Shown here: piece by piece, positions 42,056 through 53,300 of the stretch
How the letters are laid out: each line of letters begins with the position of its first letter
Position numbering within the stretch: position 1 is the stretch's first letter
NCBI RefSeq assembly: GCF_002802875.1
Contig: NZ_PEBI01000002.1
Coordinates: 13,353-77,352 of the forward strand
DNA: 64,000 bases
DNA from: Bifidobacterium primatium
Lineage (GTDB): Bacteria; Actinomycetota; Actinomycetes; Actinomycetales; Bifidobacteriaceae
Direction of reading: 5' to 3'
The notes under the pieces: model-generated
Told to the model about the DNA's origin: nothing
The model's database searches: none
Seen by the model: only the letters and a program-made list of their open reading frames with translations
Made by a program: the position numbers and the translations under genes

Positions 42056-42715
42056 ATGCCCGCAACCACCATCCATCTGGTCCGTCACGGCGAGGTCTAC
42101 AATCCCGATCACGTGCTGTACGAGCGGCTGCCGAACTTCCATCTTTCCGACCGCGGCGTACGCATGGCCCAGGCCACGGCCCGTTACATCGCCGCTCACT
42201 CCGGCATCAACCAGGCGTCCGCCGTGTATTCCTCGCCGCTCGACCGCACCCGCGAGACCGCCGGCGAGATTCTCGCGGCCCTCAACTCCGTGCGCGCCGA
42301 ACGCGACGAGCCCACGCTGGAACTGCATACCGACGAACGTGTGATCGAAGCGGGCAACGAGTTCCGCGGCAAGCGCATCGGCCACGGCGACGGCGCCCTA
42401 TGGCGGCCGGAGAACCTGAAGCTCATCCGCAACCTCCACAAGCCGACGTGGGGCGAAAGCTACGCGCACATCGGCGCCCGCATGAGCGACTTCGTGTATG
42501 AGAAGGTCGACGAATACGCCGGCAGGCAGGTGATCGTCGTCAGCCACGAATCGCCGATCTGGTCGTTCCGTCATCTTATGGAGACCGGCCACGCCGAGCA
42601 TTGGATGTTCCTGCGCAAGACGGCGCTCGCCTCGGTGACATCGTTCACCTTCGACGCCGACACCCACGAGCTCATCGCCATCGCCTACGCCGATCCCGCC
42701 GCCAACGTGCGATAG
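42056..42715 (+). CDS. Histidine phosphatase family protein (phosphoglycerate mutase-like)
   Basis: The 219-residue enzyme has the RHG motif TIHLVRHGEVYNP (Arg10-His11-Gly12) and the second catalytic His in VIVVSHESPI; YSSPLDRTRETAGEI and Glu in ERVIEAGNEFRG complete the site. It is probably a broad phosphatase and not a glycolytic mutase. AAGGAG lies about 12 nt before the ATG, slightly far. Length is normal. It faces a divergent MFS gene. Confidence 0.88.
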   Translation: MPATTIHLVRHGEVYNPDHVLYERLPNFHLSDRGVRMAQATARYIAAHSGINQASAVYSSPLDRTRETAGEILAALNSVRAERDEPTLELHTDERVIEAGNEFRGKRIGHGDGALWRPENLKLIRNLHKPTWGESYAHIGARMSDFVYEKVDEYAGRQVIVVSHESPIWSFRHLMETGHAEHWMFLRKTALASVTSFTFDADTHELIAIAYADPAANVR

Positions 42716-42781
42716 GGGTTCGGGGCCGTTCGATATCGTCCGGCACCGCTTTATCGTCGGATAACCGCCTCATACCGCCCT

Positions 42782-42811
42782 CCGCTTTCGTGATGTTGGT
42801 CACGAAAGCGG
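42782..42811. repeat. Perfect hairpin after the phosphatase gene
   Basis: CCGCTTTCGTGA (42782-42793) pairs perfectly with TCACGAAAGCGG (42800-42811) around TGTTGG. No T run follows on the plus strand, so it may act as a weak terminator or an operator for the next gene, which starts 45 bases later. Confidence 0.6.
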
Positions 42812-42855
42812 TGAAAACGGGCGGTTTTCTCTTGCCATGAGCTCATACTGGGAGT

Positions 42856-43734
42856 ATGAGCAAGAACGCATGGATTTCGTCCGCCGACGCGCTGAAGCGT
42901 CTGCCGGCCGTCGTCGCCGCCGTCGACGCGAGCAAGGAACTGACCGATCTGTGGCCGTTGACCGACCACATGCACATCGACAACGACGTGAAGTACGCCG
43001 AATCCTTCCAGGTGCGCACCACGCGGCAGTTCGCGCTGGTGCTCACCGGCGAGGATGTGACCGTCCCCGACGCCGAATACGTGTACGAGGGCGCCGACGA
43101 GATTCCCGGCCGCCCGCAGAACATCGTCGATGCGCTGCTCGCCGCGAACGACGCCTACGACGAGACCGTCGATTTCTCCGATGATGGCGATGCCGGCCAT
43201 ATCGTCTCCTCCGCCGAACTGCTCGGCGATGTGTGGAACGAGCCGACCGCCGACGCCGTGCGCGAGGTCGTGGAAGCCGCCGAAGCAGCCGGCGCGGCGC
43301 TGGCGGCCGACGACGTCGCCGGGCGATACGCCCTTGGCGCCGCCGCCTTCGCCGACGTGCTGACCGAGGTCAGCGAGCATGCCGACGACGATGCCGCCGC
43401 GGTCAGGGCCGCGCTGCCGACGGTGCTGTACTTCAATGAATTCGACGAGCGTCTGGGCATTCCGCGTGTGTTCGTGACCGCCGACGAGCTCGAGGCGCTG
43501 CGTGCGATCGCCGTCGCCGGCCCGGCCGACGACGCCAACGCCGCCGCGTTCGTGGACAAGCTGCTGGAGATCTCCAAACCCGAGTGGACCAAGCACCATG
43601 ACGATGTGCTGTGGGATCCGGTCGAGGCCAAGAAGAAGGCCAAGGAGGAGGACGAGAAGCGCAGCAAGGCCGCACTCGCCGCCAAGTTCGCCCACATCAA
43701 GGACGACCCCAACAAGGAAGAGGTCGAGCTGTAG
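42856..43734 (+). CDS. Acidic protein of unknown function
   Basis: The 292-residue soluble acidic protein has no recognised domain. The N-terminal 70 residues (SSADALKRLPAVVAAVDASKELTDLWPLTDHMHIDNDVKYAESFQVRTTRQFALVLTGEDV) look folded, the middle is Ala/Glu/Asp-rich helical, and the C-terminus is a highly charged Lys/Glu helix (VEAKKKAKEEDEKRSKAALAAKFAHIK). CATACT lies 6 nt before the ATG without a convincing Shine-Dalgarno (GGGAG is too close), so the transcript may be leaderless. A Lys/Glu-rich C-terminus like that of ribosomal S16 may aid solubility. Function unknown. Confidence 0.75.
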   Translation: MSKNAWISSADALKRLPAVVAAVDASKELTDLWPLTDHMHIDNDVKYAESFQVRTTRQFALVLTGEDVTVPDAEYVYEGADEIPGRPQNIVDALLAANDAYDETVDFSDDGDAGHIVSSAELLGDVWNEPTADAVREVVEAAEAAGAALAADDVAGRYALGAAAFADVLTEVSEHADDDAAAVRAALPTVLYFNEFDERLGIPRVFVTADELEALRAIAVAGPADDANAAAFVDKLLEISKPEWTKHHDDVLWDPVEAKKKAKEEDEKRSKAALAAKFAHIKDDPNKEEVEL

Positions 43735-43769
43735 ACCGGCAAATCCGATAGCGAATAGAGCGAATAGAG

Positions 43770-43814
43770 AAGGGGCTGGCCGTCGATGGGAATCCCACCG
43801 ACGGCCAGCCCCTT
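43770..43814. terminator. Bidirectional terminator between convergent genes
   Basis: AAGGGGCTGGCCGTCG (43770-43785) pairs perfectly over 16 bp with CGACGGCCAGCCCCTT (43799-43814); the loop contains a further TGGGA/TCCCA stem. Confidence 0.9.
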
Positions 43815-43838
43815 CGTTGATTTGACTGGTCTGCGCGG

Positions 43839-45323
43839 CTACGCCTGCGGGCGGTCGTACTTGGCGCCCTCGGGATTGCTCTTGGCCGCCATCAGCACGA
43901 CCATGGCAATCGATCCGCCGATTACGACCAGCGCGCCGAAGACGATTAGCGCGATGCCGCCACCCAGGCCACCGGAGGAATTGCCGGCGGCGCTGAAGAC
44001 ACCGGTGAAGATGCCGGCGATCACCAGGATGAAGCCGAGGAATGCGATGCCGTATGGCAACAGGATGAGCCATCCGCTGCGGTTCGTGTCGTGCAGACGG
44101 CGCACGCCGACCGCGATGCCCGGCACCAGCGTGCCGAGACTCCAGACGGTTTCGAGCAGGGAGACGATGCCGCTTTCGCGCGTGGCGGCGGAGAGGATGC
44201 TGAACACCAGGCTCACCACCACGGTGGCGAGGATCCACCACCAGTATTCACCGCGGGAGGCGCGGCCGTTGAACGAGGCGTACTTCTTGAACACACGCAG
44301 GAACGCGTTCGGGAACGTGATGCCATACCACGGGGCCCACAGCGGGGGCTCGCCGTTGGCGTCCAGCGGAATGGCGCCGTTCGCGGTCGGGGCACCATAG
44401 GCATTGCCGTATGCGGGCTGCGGGGCCGGTGCGGTCGGAATGGAGCTGCCGTACTGCGGTGGCTGCTGGTTGTATCCGCTCTGGCCATAGCCGTTCTGCT
44501 GGCCGTAATCCGGCGTCTGCGGCGCACCATACGGCTGGCCGTATGCAGACTGCTGTGAAGAGGCGCCGTACTGCTGTCCGTATGCGGGAGCCTGCGGGGC
44601 GGCCTGTGCGGCATACGGATCCTGGCCGTACGCCGGTGCGGCGGACGGCTGCTGCGGTGGCTGTTGGCCGTACCCGTTCTGACCGCCCTGATACTGGTCG
44701 GACTGGTCATATCCGTTCTGGCTCTGGTACGGGGTCTGCTGCGCGTACTGGTTCGGCTGCGCCTGCTCGTAGGGCGTCTCGTATGCCGGCTGTCCCTGCC
44801 CATATGCCGGGGCGGCGTAGCCGTTCTGCTGGCCGTAGTCCGGCGTCTGCGGCGTGCCGTATGCGGGTGCCTCATATGCCGGGGCGCCCTGCGGGGCGGA
44901 CGTGACGCTTGGCGCGGACTCGGCGGCGGCCGGTTCGGACGGCTGGTTCACGGGAGTGGGCTCGGGAACGGCGGATTCGCCGAACGGCGTGGGAACGTGC
45001 TGGTCGTAGGCGGGCGCCGGAGAGGTCGGCTCCACCGGGGTCTGACCGTAGGCCGGGGCCTCGTACTGCGGCGCATCGTAGGAAGGGGCTTCATAGGAAG
45101 GCGCGGCGTTGTAGCTGCTGTAGTCGGGAGTCGTGCCGTACGCCGGCGTCGACTGACCGAACTGGCCGAGCTGCGTTTCGTCGTTCTGCTCGTTGCCCGG
45201 CGCCGCCCCCTGTGCCGTCGGCTGCTGCCCGTAGGCGTCTGTGGGGTTCTGCGAGGTGTTGAACGCAGCGTTGCCGTTGCCGCCATTGGGAACGTAACCC
45301 TGCGGGTTGCTCGGATCGGTCAT
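43839..45323 (-). CDS. DUF805 membrane protein with a 330-residue Gln/Tyr/Pro-rich N-terminus
   Basis: The 494-residue protein ends in a DUF805 domain: FKKYASFNGRASRGEYWWWILATVVVSLVFS, then GIAVGVRRLHDTNRSGWLILLPYGIAFLGFILVIAGIF and a last helix with VVIGGSIAMVVLMAAKS. The N-terminal two thirds is low complexity, built of APAYGQ, QNGYGQ and similar units; GTPQTPDYGQQNGY and GAPQTPDYGQQNGY are internal duplicates. DUF805 proteins are membrane proteins of unknown function, often with such tails. AAGGGAAA lies 6-7 nt before the ATG at 45323. It is divergent from the pilus adhesin. Confidence 0.85.
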   Translation of the reverse strand: MTDPSNPQGYVPNGGNGNAAFNTSQNPTDAYGQQPTAQGAAPGNEQNDETQLGQFGQSTPAYGTTPDYSSYNAAPSYEAPSYDAPQYEAPAYGQTPVEPTSPAPAYDQHVPTPFGESAVPEPTPVNQPSEPAAAESAPSVTSAPQGAPAYEAPAYGTPQTPDYGQQNGYAAPAYGQGQPAYETPYEQAQPNQYAQQTPYQSQNGYDQSDQYQGGQNGYGQQPPQQPSAAPAYGQDPYAAQAAPQAPAYGQQYGASSQQSAYGQPYGAPQTPDYGQQNGYGQSGYNQQPPQYGSSIPTAPAPQPAYGNAYGAPTANGAIPLDANGEPPLWAPWYGITFPNAFLRVFKKYASFNGRASRGEYWWWILATVVVSLVFSILSAATRESGIVSLLETVWSLGTLVPGIAVGVRRLHDTNRSGWLILLPYGIAFLGFILVIAGIFTGVFSAAGNSSGGLGGGIALIVFGALVVIGGSIAMVVLMAAKSNPEGAKYDRPQA

Positions 45324-45540
45324 GAATTTTCCCTTCTTTCTGCGCTTGCGACCGGATGACCGGCGGTTTTGCCGGTCTGATGGTCGGGCGCAACGGATAG
45401 ATCCGCTTTCATTCTCCCACGGGATGCGTAAAAAGACAGTCAACGATCATGTGTTGATGTAATCCGTCTGTGTCGATGTCGCGACGGTGCGGCGTCGCCT
45501 CGGGTACATGCCCCCGTCCGTGTCGCCACCGATTCCCCCG

Positions 45541-45589
45541 TTGACCTCGTGCCTTAATATAAGGGGGGCGTGTTGCGGTGATATATCAC
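45541..45589 (+). promoter_or_regulatory. Regulatory region upstream of the pilus locus
   Basis: The 400-base gap before the adhesin carries GTGATATATCAC (45578-45589), a perfect 12-bp palindrome. Just upstream lie CCTTAATATAAGG (45552-45564), a 13-bp near-palindrome, and a G6 run that could vary in length. The region is AT-richer than the genes. An intact -35/-10 pair is not obvious. Confidence 0.45.
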
Positions 45590-45728
45590 GAATGTTAGCG
45601 CTACTCAATACCGACAAAAATACCGATATTGTCGATATAACGCAGAAGATTAGGGGGATAGGTCTGATTGACGGGGTTATACGTCGAGGTATCGGATTTC
45701 GGGCCATATGACGAGAGAAAGGACGGAC

Positions 45729-47351
45729 ATGAGGCATCGTTACCGGTGTTTTATGCGTTATACGGCCGGTCTGTTTGGTGGCGGCGACCACGGCGGCCAT
45801 GCGGATGCGATGCCTCCACATACCCCTCTAAGCCATAACGTTCGTCATACCTCCGATAACGGGGGTAATGGCAATGCGCGTCATACGGCGCGCAAGGCCA
45901 TCGCGGCCACGCTCGCCGTCATCGTGCCGGCATTCATGATGGTCCCCGCATCGAATGCATCCACTGGTTCCAGCACCGTCACCGTGACGTCGGACGGCGT
46001 CGCCACGTCGGGCGCGTCCGTCATCGGTTCGGCGTCGACATATTCCGCAGCCGACGCCGCGTTCGACAACGCTATCGTCAGCGCCGCGGCCGATGGCACG
46101 GTGACGACGTCGCCGTCCACCGGTTCGTCGTCTTCCGAATCGGCGACGGACGGCAAGACCCCGCCCCCGTCCGAATCATCGAGAACCAATACGACGGATG
46201 GCAAGGCCGGTACGACGTCCAAGGACTCCGCAACGTCGCCTACGTCGAAGGATTCGACGTCGAACGATACGTCGTCGGCCACGTCCGGCGACGATGCCGA
46301 CACGAACAACGACAACGCCGTGACGACGAACGGCGGCGTATCCGGCAAGTCGGCCGATGCATCCGCCACGTCGAAGAACAAGGCGGCCGCGCCCAAGCGT
46401 GCGAAGGCCACGGCGACCGACGCCCTCGCAGGCCGTGACTTCGACGGCCAAGTCGTCAAGACCATCAACGGCAAGACGTACATCCTCATCGGCAACGAAC
46501 AGCAGCTGCGCGCCATCGGTACGGGGAAGGCCGTGACCCGTCCGGTATGGTCGATTACCCAGAAGTACGAGAAAACCGGCCTGCTGGGAGGCCATTGGGT
46601 GGATGTGGCCGACTCCAAGAAGGTAATCTATGCCGGCGATGCCGACCTCGACGCCACAGGCAAACTCGATCAGGGGAATAGTGCGAAAACCGATGAAATC
46701 GGCACGGCCGTAGAAGGACGTACCCGACTGCGTTATGTGACGGTGGATGACAACGGCAAGGAAGTGACTGCGAAAACCGGTCTGCTCGGTGCTGACAACC
46801 ATTCGGTTGTCAGCGGAATCACCTATTCCTCCGACGCGAACTACATCGTGTTCCGCAACATCGACGCCTCCTCCGACGCCGAAGCCGGCACGACATCCGG
46901 CGCCGCATGGACGCCGCTCATGTTCTCCGGCGTCATGCTCGGCGTGGCCGGAAGCGACAACGCCGCGGCCGGGTCGCTGTGGGGCGGCATCGGCACCGAC
47001 GGCGTCAGCACCAACGACACCGCCGCCCGACCGGTCGTCTCCAACGTGAAGGTGCATCAGACCGAAGCGCTCAACGTGAGCGAATACACCGGCATCGGAT
47101 TCTTCGGCACCATCTCCAACAAGCTCGACGAGAAGGACCCCCTCGGAAAGACCACTCCCGCCTATGTGAGCAACATCGAACTCAACGACGTGTCGGTGAG
47201 GAACGACACCACCGAAGTGCGTGTGGACCAGACGCTCATCAGCGCCGTCCTCAAAGGTCTCGGCGACATCGTGGGCGGCATTATCAGCGGACTGATCAGC
47301 GGCCTGACCGGAGGCAAGATCGATCTCAAGGGGCTCATCGAAACCTGCTGA
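45729..47351 (+). CDS. Giant pilus-tip/GLUG-repeat adhesin, N-terminal part before a frameshift
   Basis: The 540 residues include a long basic signal peptide (HTARKAIAATLAVIVPAFMMVPASNA), then a Thr/Ser/Asp-rich stretch (TSPTSKDSTSNDTSS...) and the start of the adhesin body (GRDFDGQVVKTINGKTYILIGNEQQLRAIG...). The frame ends ...GLIETC at a TGA (47349-47351). One extra A in GAAACC (47340-47345) would give ENLLTIRKADPSS and restore the frame, so this is the front of a gene that continues to 54043. GAAAGGA lies about 4 nt before the ATG at 45729, preferred over the ATG at 45708. It is first in the pilus locus and probably forms the tip or a surface adhesin. Confidence 0.85.
   Translation: MRHRYRCFMRYTAGLFGGGDHGGHADAMPPHTPLSHNVRHTSDNGGNGNARHTARKAIAATLAVIVPAFMMVPASNASTGSSTVTVTSDGVATSGASVIGSASTYSAADAAFDNAIVSAAADGTVTTSPSTGSSSSESATDGKTPPPSESSRTNTTDGKAGTTSKDSATSPTSKDSTSNDTSSATSGDDADTNNDNAVTTNGGVSGKSADASATSKNKAAAPKRAKATATDALAGRDFDGQVVKTINGKTYILIGNEQQLRAIGTGKAVTRPVWSITQKYEKTGLLGGHWVDVADSKKVIYAGDADLDATGKLDQGNSAKTDEIGTAVEGRTRLRYVTVDDNGKEVTAKTGLLGADNHSVVSGITYSSDANYIVFRNIDASSDAEAGTTSGAAWTPLMFSGVMLGVAGSDNAAAGSLWGGIGTDGVSTNDTAARPVVSNVKVHQTEALNVSEYTGIGFFGTISNKLDEKDPLGKTTPAYVSNIELNDVSVRNDTTEVRVDQTLISAVLKGLGDIVGGIISGLISGLTGGKIDLKGLIETC
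47340..47345 (+). other. Single-base frameshift in the adhesin gene
   Basis: Frame 3 is used up to ATC-GAA-ACC-TGC-TGA and frame 2 is used after it. Changing GAAACC to GAAAACC gives an uninterrupted reading with a natural protein sequence across the join. Possible causes are a sequencing error, a natural mutation, or slipped-strand variation at the short A run; no canonical slippery heptamer is present. Confidence 0.75.
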
Positions 47352-50300
47352 CCATTCGCAAGGCCGACCCGTCGTCGCTGGCCACGGGCTCATTCGCCGG
47401 CCGCGCCATCGGTTCCGTGACCATCGACAAATGCCAGAGCACCAACGTGACGGTCTCCAACGTGGCCGCCACGACCGGCGGCTTCGTCGGCCATGCGCAA
47501 GGCGAGACCTGGTATGTCACCGAAGGGCTCGGCCGGGTCGTGGAACTGCTGGCGAACATCCTCAACGCCATTCCTGGCATCGGCATCGGCGACCTCATCA
47601 CCCTGCTGCTCGACGGCAACATCATCAACGCGGGGGATCTGGTCCCCGGCGGATACAACAACCCGACCATCAGCAACAGCTCCGTCAAGGACTTCACAGC
47701 CGACACCGTCATCGGCGCGGCAGACAAGGACTATGCCGGCGGCTTCGTCGGCTCGCAGATCGGCACCATCATCACCAACTCCAGCGTGACCAGCGCCAAC
47801 GCCTACACCGTCAAGGGCGGCGCCTACGTCGGCGGCTTCTCCGGCCTCATGCGCAACGACGTGATGAAGGGCGCGCTCAGCGAGGTCGGCGTCGAGCTCA
47901 TCCGCCTCTCCCAGCCGCAAAGCACCGCCGTCGACTCGTCGGTCAACGCCGACGCGACCGTGCAGGCCGGCACGTATGCGGGCGGCTTCGCCGGCGCCAT
48001 GGCCAACAGCTACGCCATTAACGACACGCTCGCCGGCACCATCACGGTCAAGGCCAGCGGCATCAAGGACGACAAAGGCACCAAGGCGCTCGCCGGCGGA
48101 TTCACCGGCGTGGCCGCCGTGGGCTGGGTGTCCGACCTCGGCGCGGGGGAGTCGAAGAACTCCGACCTGCTCACCGGCGTGAACAACCTGCTCGGCGAAC
48201 TGCTCACCAAGGACCCGGCCACGGCGCAGAACCTGCTCACGCTCGTGGGCATCGAGGAATCGGCGCTGCTCGGCATCCGCACCAGCGGATCCATCACCGT
48301 GGAATCAGGCAACGACTATGCCGGCGGACTCATCGGCCGTGGCGACGGCACCATGATTGCCGCATCCGATACCACGCACGTGAACAAGCTTTCGTTCTGG
48401 AAGCACACGAAGCTTGATGTGCCGACCGCGCGTACGAACAGCGTCGACGGACTGAAGTCGGTCAGCACCACCGGCTCGTACGCGGGCGGCATCGCCGGCA
48501 AGCTCAGCACCGCCTCCATCACCGGACTCATCAACCAGACCGCCGGCGTCGGCGAATACCTGCCGTTCGAGGTCAGCTCCACCACCGTCTCCGGCGTGAG
48601 CGACGGCTTCGCCGTAAGCGCCAAGGGCGAGTACGCGGGCGGCGGCATCGGCTTTGCCATGGGCGGCAACATCGGCAAGGCCACCACGGCCTACGGCGAC
48701 GCGGGCGTCCCGGATTCCGCGGCCGTGGCCGTGACCAACGTGAAATCCGTGACCGCGACCAACCGTGCCGGCGGCTTCATCGGCGTCTCCGGCCCCGGCG
48801 ACCTGCTCAGCGCCGGCGGCATCGACCTGCTCGGCCTCGGCCTCATCAAGCTCGAAGGACTGCTGACGATGGTGGCCGGCGTCAAGATCGTCGCCAACGA
48901 CGTCACCGTCTCCGGCATTCCGTCCGGCATGAGCGTTGCGGCCACCGGCAAGCATGCCGACGGCGAATCCACGCAGTACATGGCCGGCGGCTTCGTCGGC
49001 CAGTCCAACAGCACGCAGGCCACCGACGCACACGTGACCAACCTCGCCTCCGTGACCGCGGACGGCACCACCGGCAACGCCGGTGGCTTCGTCGGCGTCT
49101 CCGTGACCGGCGGCCTCGCCGACGTGCTGCCCAAGGACGACGATGGCGCGCTCAAGGACATCCTCAGCCTTGGCGGCAAGAAAGGCCTCATCACCGCCAT
49201 CGGCTACATGGTGCCGAAGTACACCAACGCCGACGTCGCCTTCGTCAACGGCGGCAGCGTGACCGGCAACATGGCGGGCGGTTTCGCCGGCGACCTGCAA
49301 AGCGGCAAGATCGACGACTCCAAAGCCTCCGGCGGCAGCGGCTGGGCCATCACCAACATCGACACCGTCAACGGCGGCGCCTACGCGGGCGGCTTCGCCG
49401 GCCGCGCACGATCCGGCGCGCTCGCGGCCTCCGACGGCGGCATCAGCATCCTCGGCGGACTGGATAATCTCCAGCTGAATCTGGAAGTGGAGGACCTCGT
49501 CAGCGTGGCCGGCGCCTACGTGCCGGTGATTGCCGGCGCGGGTGTGCATTCCGACGACACCACCGTCGAGAAGACCAGCGGCCGCAAGACCTCCGACCCC
49601 AATAATCCGGGACTCAAGGTGACGGCCGACAAAATCGCGGACACCGACTCGCAGTCCGGCTCGGCCGGCGGCTATATCGGCTACGGCTCCGGCGTGCAGG
49701 TCTCCGACTCCGACGTGACGCAGCTGCGCCACACCACTGTCAAGGAGCCGAACGCGCTCGAAGGCACCGACGGCAGCCCCTACTTCGATGCGGCGAAGAG
49801 TACGTACGCGGTGACGGCCAAGCGGTTTGCCGGCGGCTACATCGGCCGCATGGATATCGGTTCCGCGGCATCCGTGGGCGGCGGCCTCAAGATTTTCGGC
49901 AACGCGCTCAAGCTCGCCAACATCACCGACGTCCTGTCGGTGGTGGTCTCCACCATCGAACACTCCGACGTGACCGGCGCGGCCGCGGGCTACGCCGTCA
50001 TCGCCAGCGACACCAGCGATGCGAAGAACGCCATCGGCGAGGCCGGCGGTTTCGCGGGCAGCGTCAAGGGCGGCCACATCCAGGACTCCAACGCGCACAG
50101 CTTCTCGCACATCATCGGCCAGGTGACGGCCGGCGGCTACGCGGGCGGCATCGCCCCCGGCGACGTGGCCAGCGTGCTCAATGACAGCAGTCTGTTCGGC
50201 GGGCTCATCAAGACCAATGGCACGCTCGCCTCGCTGCTGCAGGATTTCGTACCCACCGTGCGCAACTCGTCCACCGACGCCGTGCCCTGCGGCGGCGTGG

Positions 50301-53300
50301 TCCGCGCGCAGGCGGCCTCCGACCCCAGCACGCTGCGCGGCGTGGCCGGCGGCTACGTGGGCGACAACGAAGGCGGCCACATCTGGGGCAACAACAACGC
50401 CTCATGGAAGAGCGAGAACGACGGCGAACACCATTACACGGGCGCCCAGCGCACGGCGTTCGCGGCGCGTATCCGCTCCGTCTACGGCGCGGAGATGGCC
50501 GGCGGCTACACCGGCTTCATGCACGCGGCCAGCACCGCCAAAACCGGCAGCCTCAGCCTGATCTTCGGCCTCGTTTCGGTCGATAACCTGCTCGGCGCAC
50601 TGCAGGTGAGCTACCCGACCGAGGAGAACACGCAGGTCACCGGACCGCTGCGCAACCTCGACTACGCCACTTGGCAGGCCTGGGCCAAGGCCGTCGGCTC
50701 CCGCGGCGGCTACGGCAAGGAATTCGCCGAACTCCTGAAGAACGCCAATACCATCACCGATCAGGAGACGCTCAACAAGGCCATCGACACCTATATCTAC
50801 GGCACCAACGTGGTGGCGGGCCGCTCCTCGTACGCCTCCGGCGCGAACACGTCCGACGGCGGCATCGCCGGCGGCCACGTGGGCCTCATGCGCGCCGGCA
50901 CCATCACCAACGGCCAGACGCAGGACACCAAGCAGGTCAAGGCCATGCGCGCGGCCGGCGGCTTCGCGGGCAGCATGGAATCCGGCGGCGCCGTCGAACT
51001 CGGCAGCGTCAACGTGCTCGGCATCATCAAGGCGAACCTCGGCAAGCTCGTCAGCGCGCTCGACGTGTTCGTGCCCGTCGTCAAGACGTCGTCCGTAGCC
51101 GGCTACCGTCGCGGCATGACCGTCACGGCCACCGGCACCGACCTGACGCATATGAACGGCTTCGCCGGCGGCTACGTCGGCTACGCCTCCGGCGCGCAGA
51201 TCTGGGGCGACAAGACCTTCGACGTCAACACCGACCCCAACGCCAACGACCGCTGGACCCTCACCGCCACGCACCCCGGCGCCAAGGCCACCGGCGCCCA
51301 CGTGACCAACCTGCGTCGCGTCTCCGGCACCAACACTGTCGGCGGCTACGCGGGTCTCATCACTGCGGCCGGCATGGCCGAAGCCAACACCAACGCCACC
51401 GACGGCATCCTGCAGAAGCTGCTCGATACGCTGATCTCCACGCCGAGCAGTCTCGTCTCCGTGCTCGACGCCACGGTCTCCACCGTGCGTGGCGCCTCCG
51501 TGGCATCCGTCAAGGACGGCGGCAGCGGCGAGGCTTGGGGCTTCACCGTCGACGGCTCCTACAAGAGCGGCGGCACCACCAAGTACGCCCGTGCGGCGGG
51601 CGGCTTCGCCGGATCGATGAAGGCCGTCGTGGCCGGCACCGAAACCGGCGGCACCTCCGCACTCGACACACTCACCGTGGACGGACTGCGCGGCGTCGAC
51701 GGCGGCCAGTACGCCGGCGGATTCTTCGGCCAGGCCGACACCACGTCCGTGGCGTCCGTGGCCGGCACCGACGGCACGGCAGGCTCCACCGACCAGAGCA
51801 CCGATATCCTGCTCGGCCTCATCAAGGCCGGCAACATCAGCGCGCTCGACGCCTTCCGCACGTTCATCCACCATGCGAACGTGAACGGCGTGGCCGACGG
51901 CATCCAGATCCGCGCCCACGACGCCAGCAAGCAGGGCATCCTCGACTCCAAGCGGTTCACCGGCGCGGCCGGCGGCTTCGGCGGCGGCCTCATCAACGGC
52001 ACCGTCGACTACGGCAAGGTCACCAACCTCAACAGCGTCAAGGGCGTCAACTATGCGGGCGGCTTCGTCGGACACCTCGGCAAGGCCGGCACCGTGGACG
52101 TCGACAACGCCAGCGTCTCCAAGCTGCTCGGCGCATCCGTCGGCGTGCTCGACATCTGGGGCTCCCACGCCGAACACTCGTCCGTCGCGGGCATCGCCGC
52201 CGGCTTCACCGTCGACGCATCCCACGCGGGAGACCGGCAATACACCAACACCAAGGGCACCGACTCGGCCACCGGCCGCGAGGTCGTCGGCGGATTCGCC
52301 GGCTACGCCGACCTCGCCCGCATCGCCGACTCCACGGTGACGAACCTCAAGAAGACGTCCAGCGCCGAAATCGCCGGCGGCTTCGTCGGCGAGACCACGC
52401 ACGCGTACCTCGTCGACCTCGACGCCAGCTCGCCGCTCATCGATTTGGTGCTTCAAATCGTCAACCTGCTGGTCAAGGCGCTGTATTTCAACAAGATCGA
52501 CGTCATTGACCTGGGTTCATGGTTCCCGCAGCTTGGTGGCAAGGACAGCCTCTTCAACCTCAAGGTGCTTTCCAAGGGCGACGTACTGTACGTGAACCTC
52601 TTCGGATTCAAGATCGGCGTAAGCCTTTCCAAGAAGAGCACCGAAAACCAGCAGCAGACCGACGTGGCCATCATCACCATCGGCGACTCCGTCATCAAAC
52701 TGCCGTGCAACGAGGATGGCATCATCCAGGACGAGAACACGCGCGAGAACCTGAAGGTGCAGCTCATCAAGGGCAACCGCACCAAGGCCGTAGACTCCTC
52801 CGTCACCGGCATCGCGCCGGCCGGATACGACGTGTTCGGCGGCGGCGCCACGCAGACGACCGACGGCCAGGCGAATCTTTCGACCGGTTATGCGGGCGGC
52901 TTCGCCGGCCTCAACGCCGAAGGCGTCCTGCAGAACGACCACATGACCTACGCCGACACCATCCGCGGCACCACGAAACTCGTCGACCCGTTCGGCAACA
53001 CCACGCTCGCATCCAACTACAACTTCAACAGTATGAAGAAGATCGTGGGACCGGACGATGACGGCCGATACAACACGTATAGCGTGTATCGCACGGCCGA
53101 CGGCAAGGCCGGCGCGGCGAACGTCGACGTGAACGGCAAGGCGACGAAGATCTCCGACAAGACGACCGACGACGCGACCAAACTCGACCGTTGGGACGTG
53201 GACTACTACAAGGTCGTCAACGCGTACGACGCCGCCACGGCGGGCAGTGACGCGGCCGGCGATGCGAAGACCGATTGGGTGGGCATCAAGGACGCGACCG

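Noticed and set aside
46907-47341. Plus-strand frame extending the adhesin's second part upstream into the first part
   Set aside because: Its Arg-rich translation before 47342 is out of frame with the real adhesin; only the part after the frameshift is coding.
48305-50380. A 690-codon open frame on the minus strand opposite the adhesin, and a similar one at 50402-52456
   Set aside because: Their composition is Ala/Val/Gly/Asp-rich, as expected from the complementary strand of GC-rich repeats; the adhesin on the plus strand explains the region.
47400-53000. Adhesin repeats as a CRISPR or tandem DNA repeat
   Set aside because: The repeats are protein-level AGGFVG-type units with diverged DNA and variable length.
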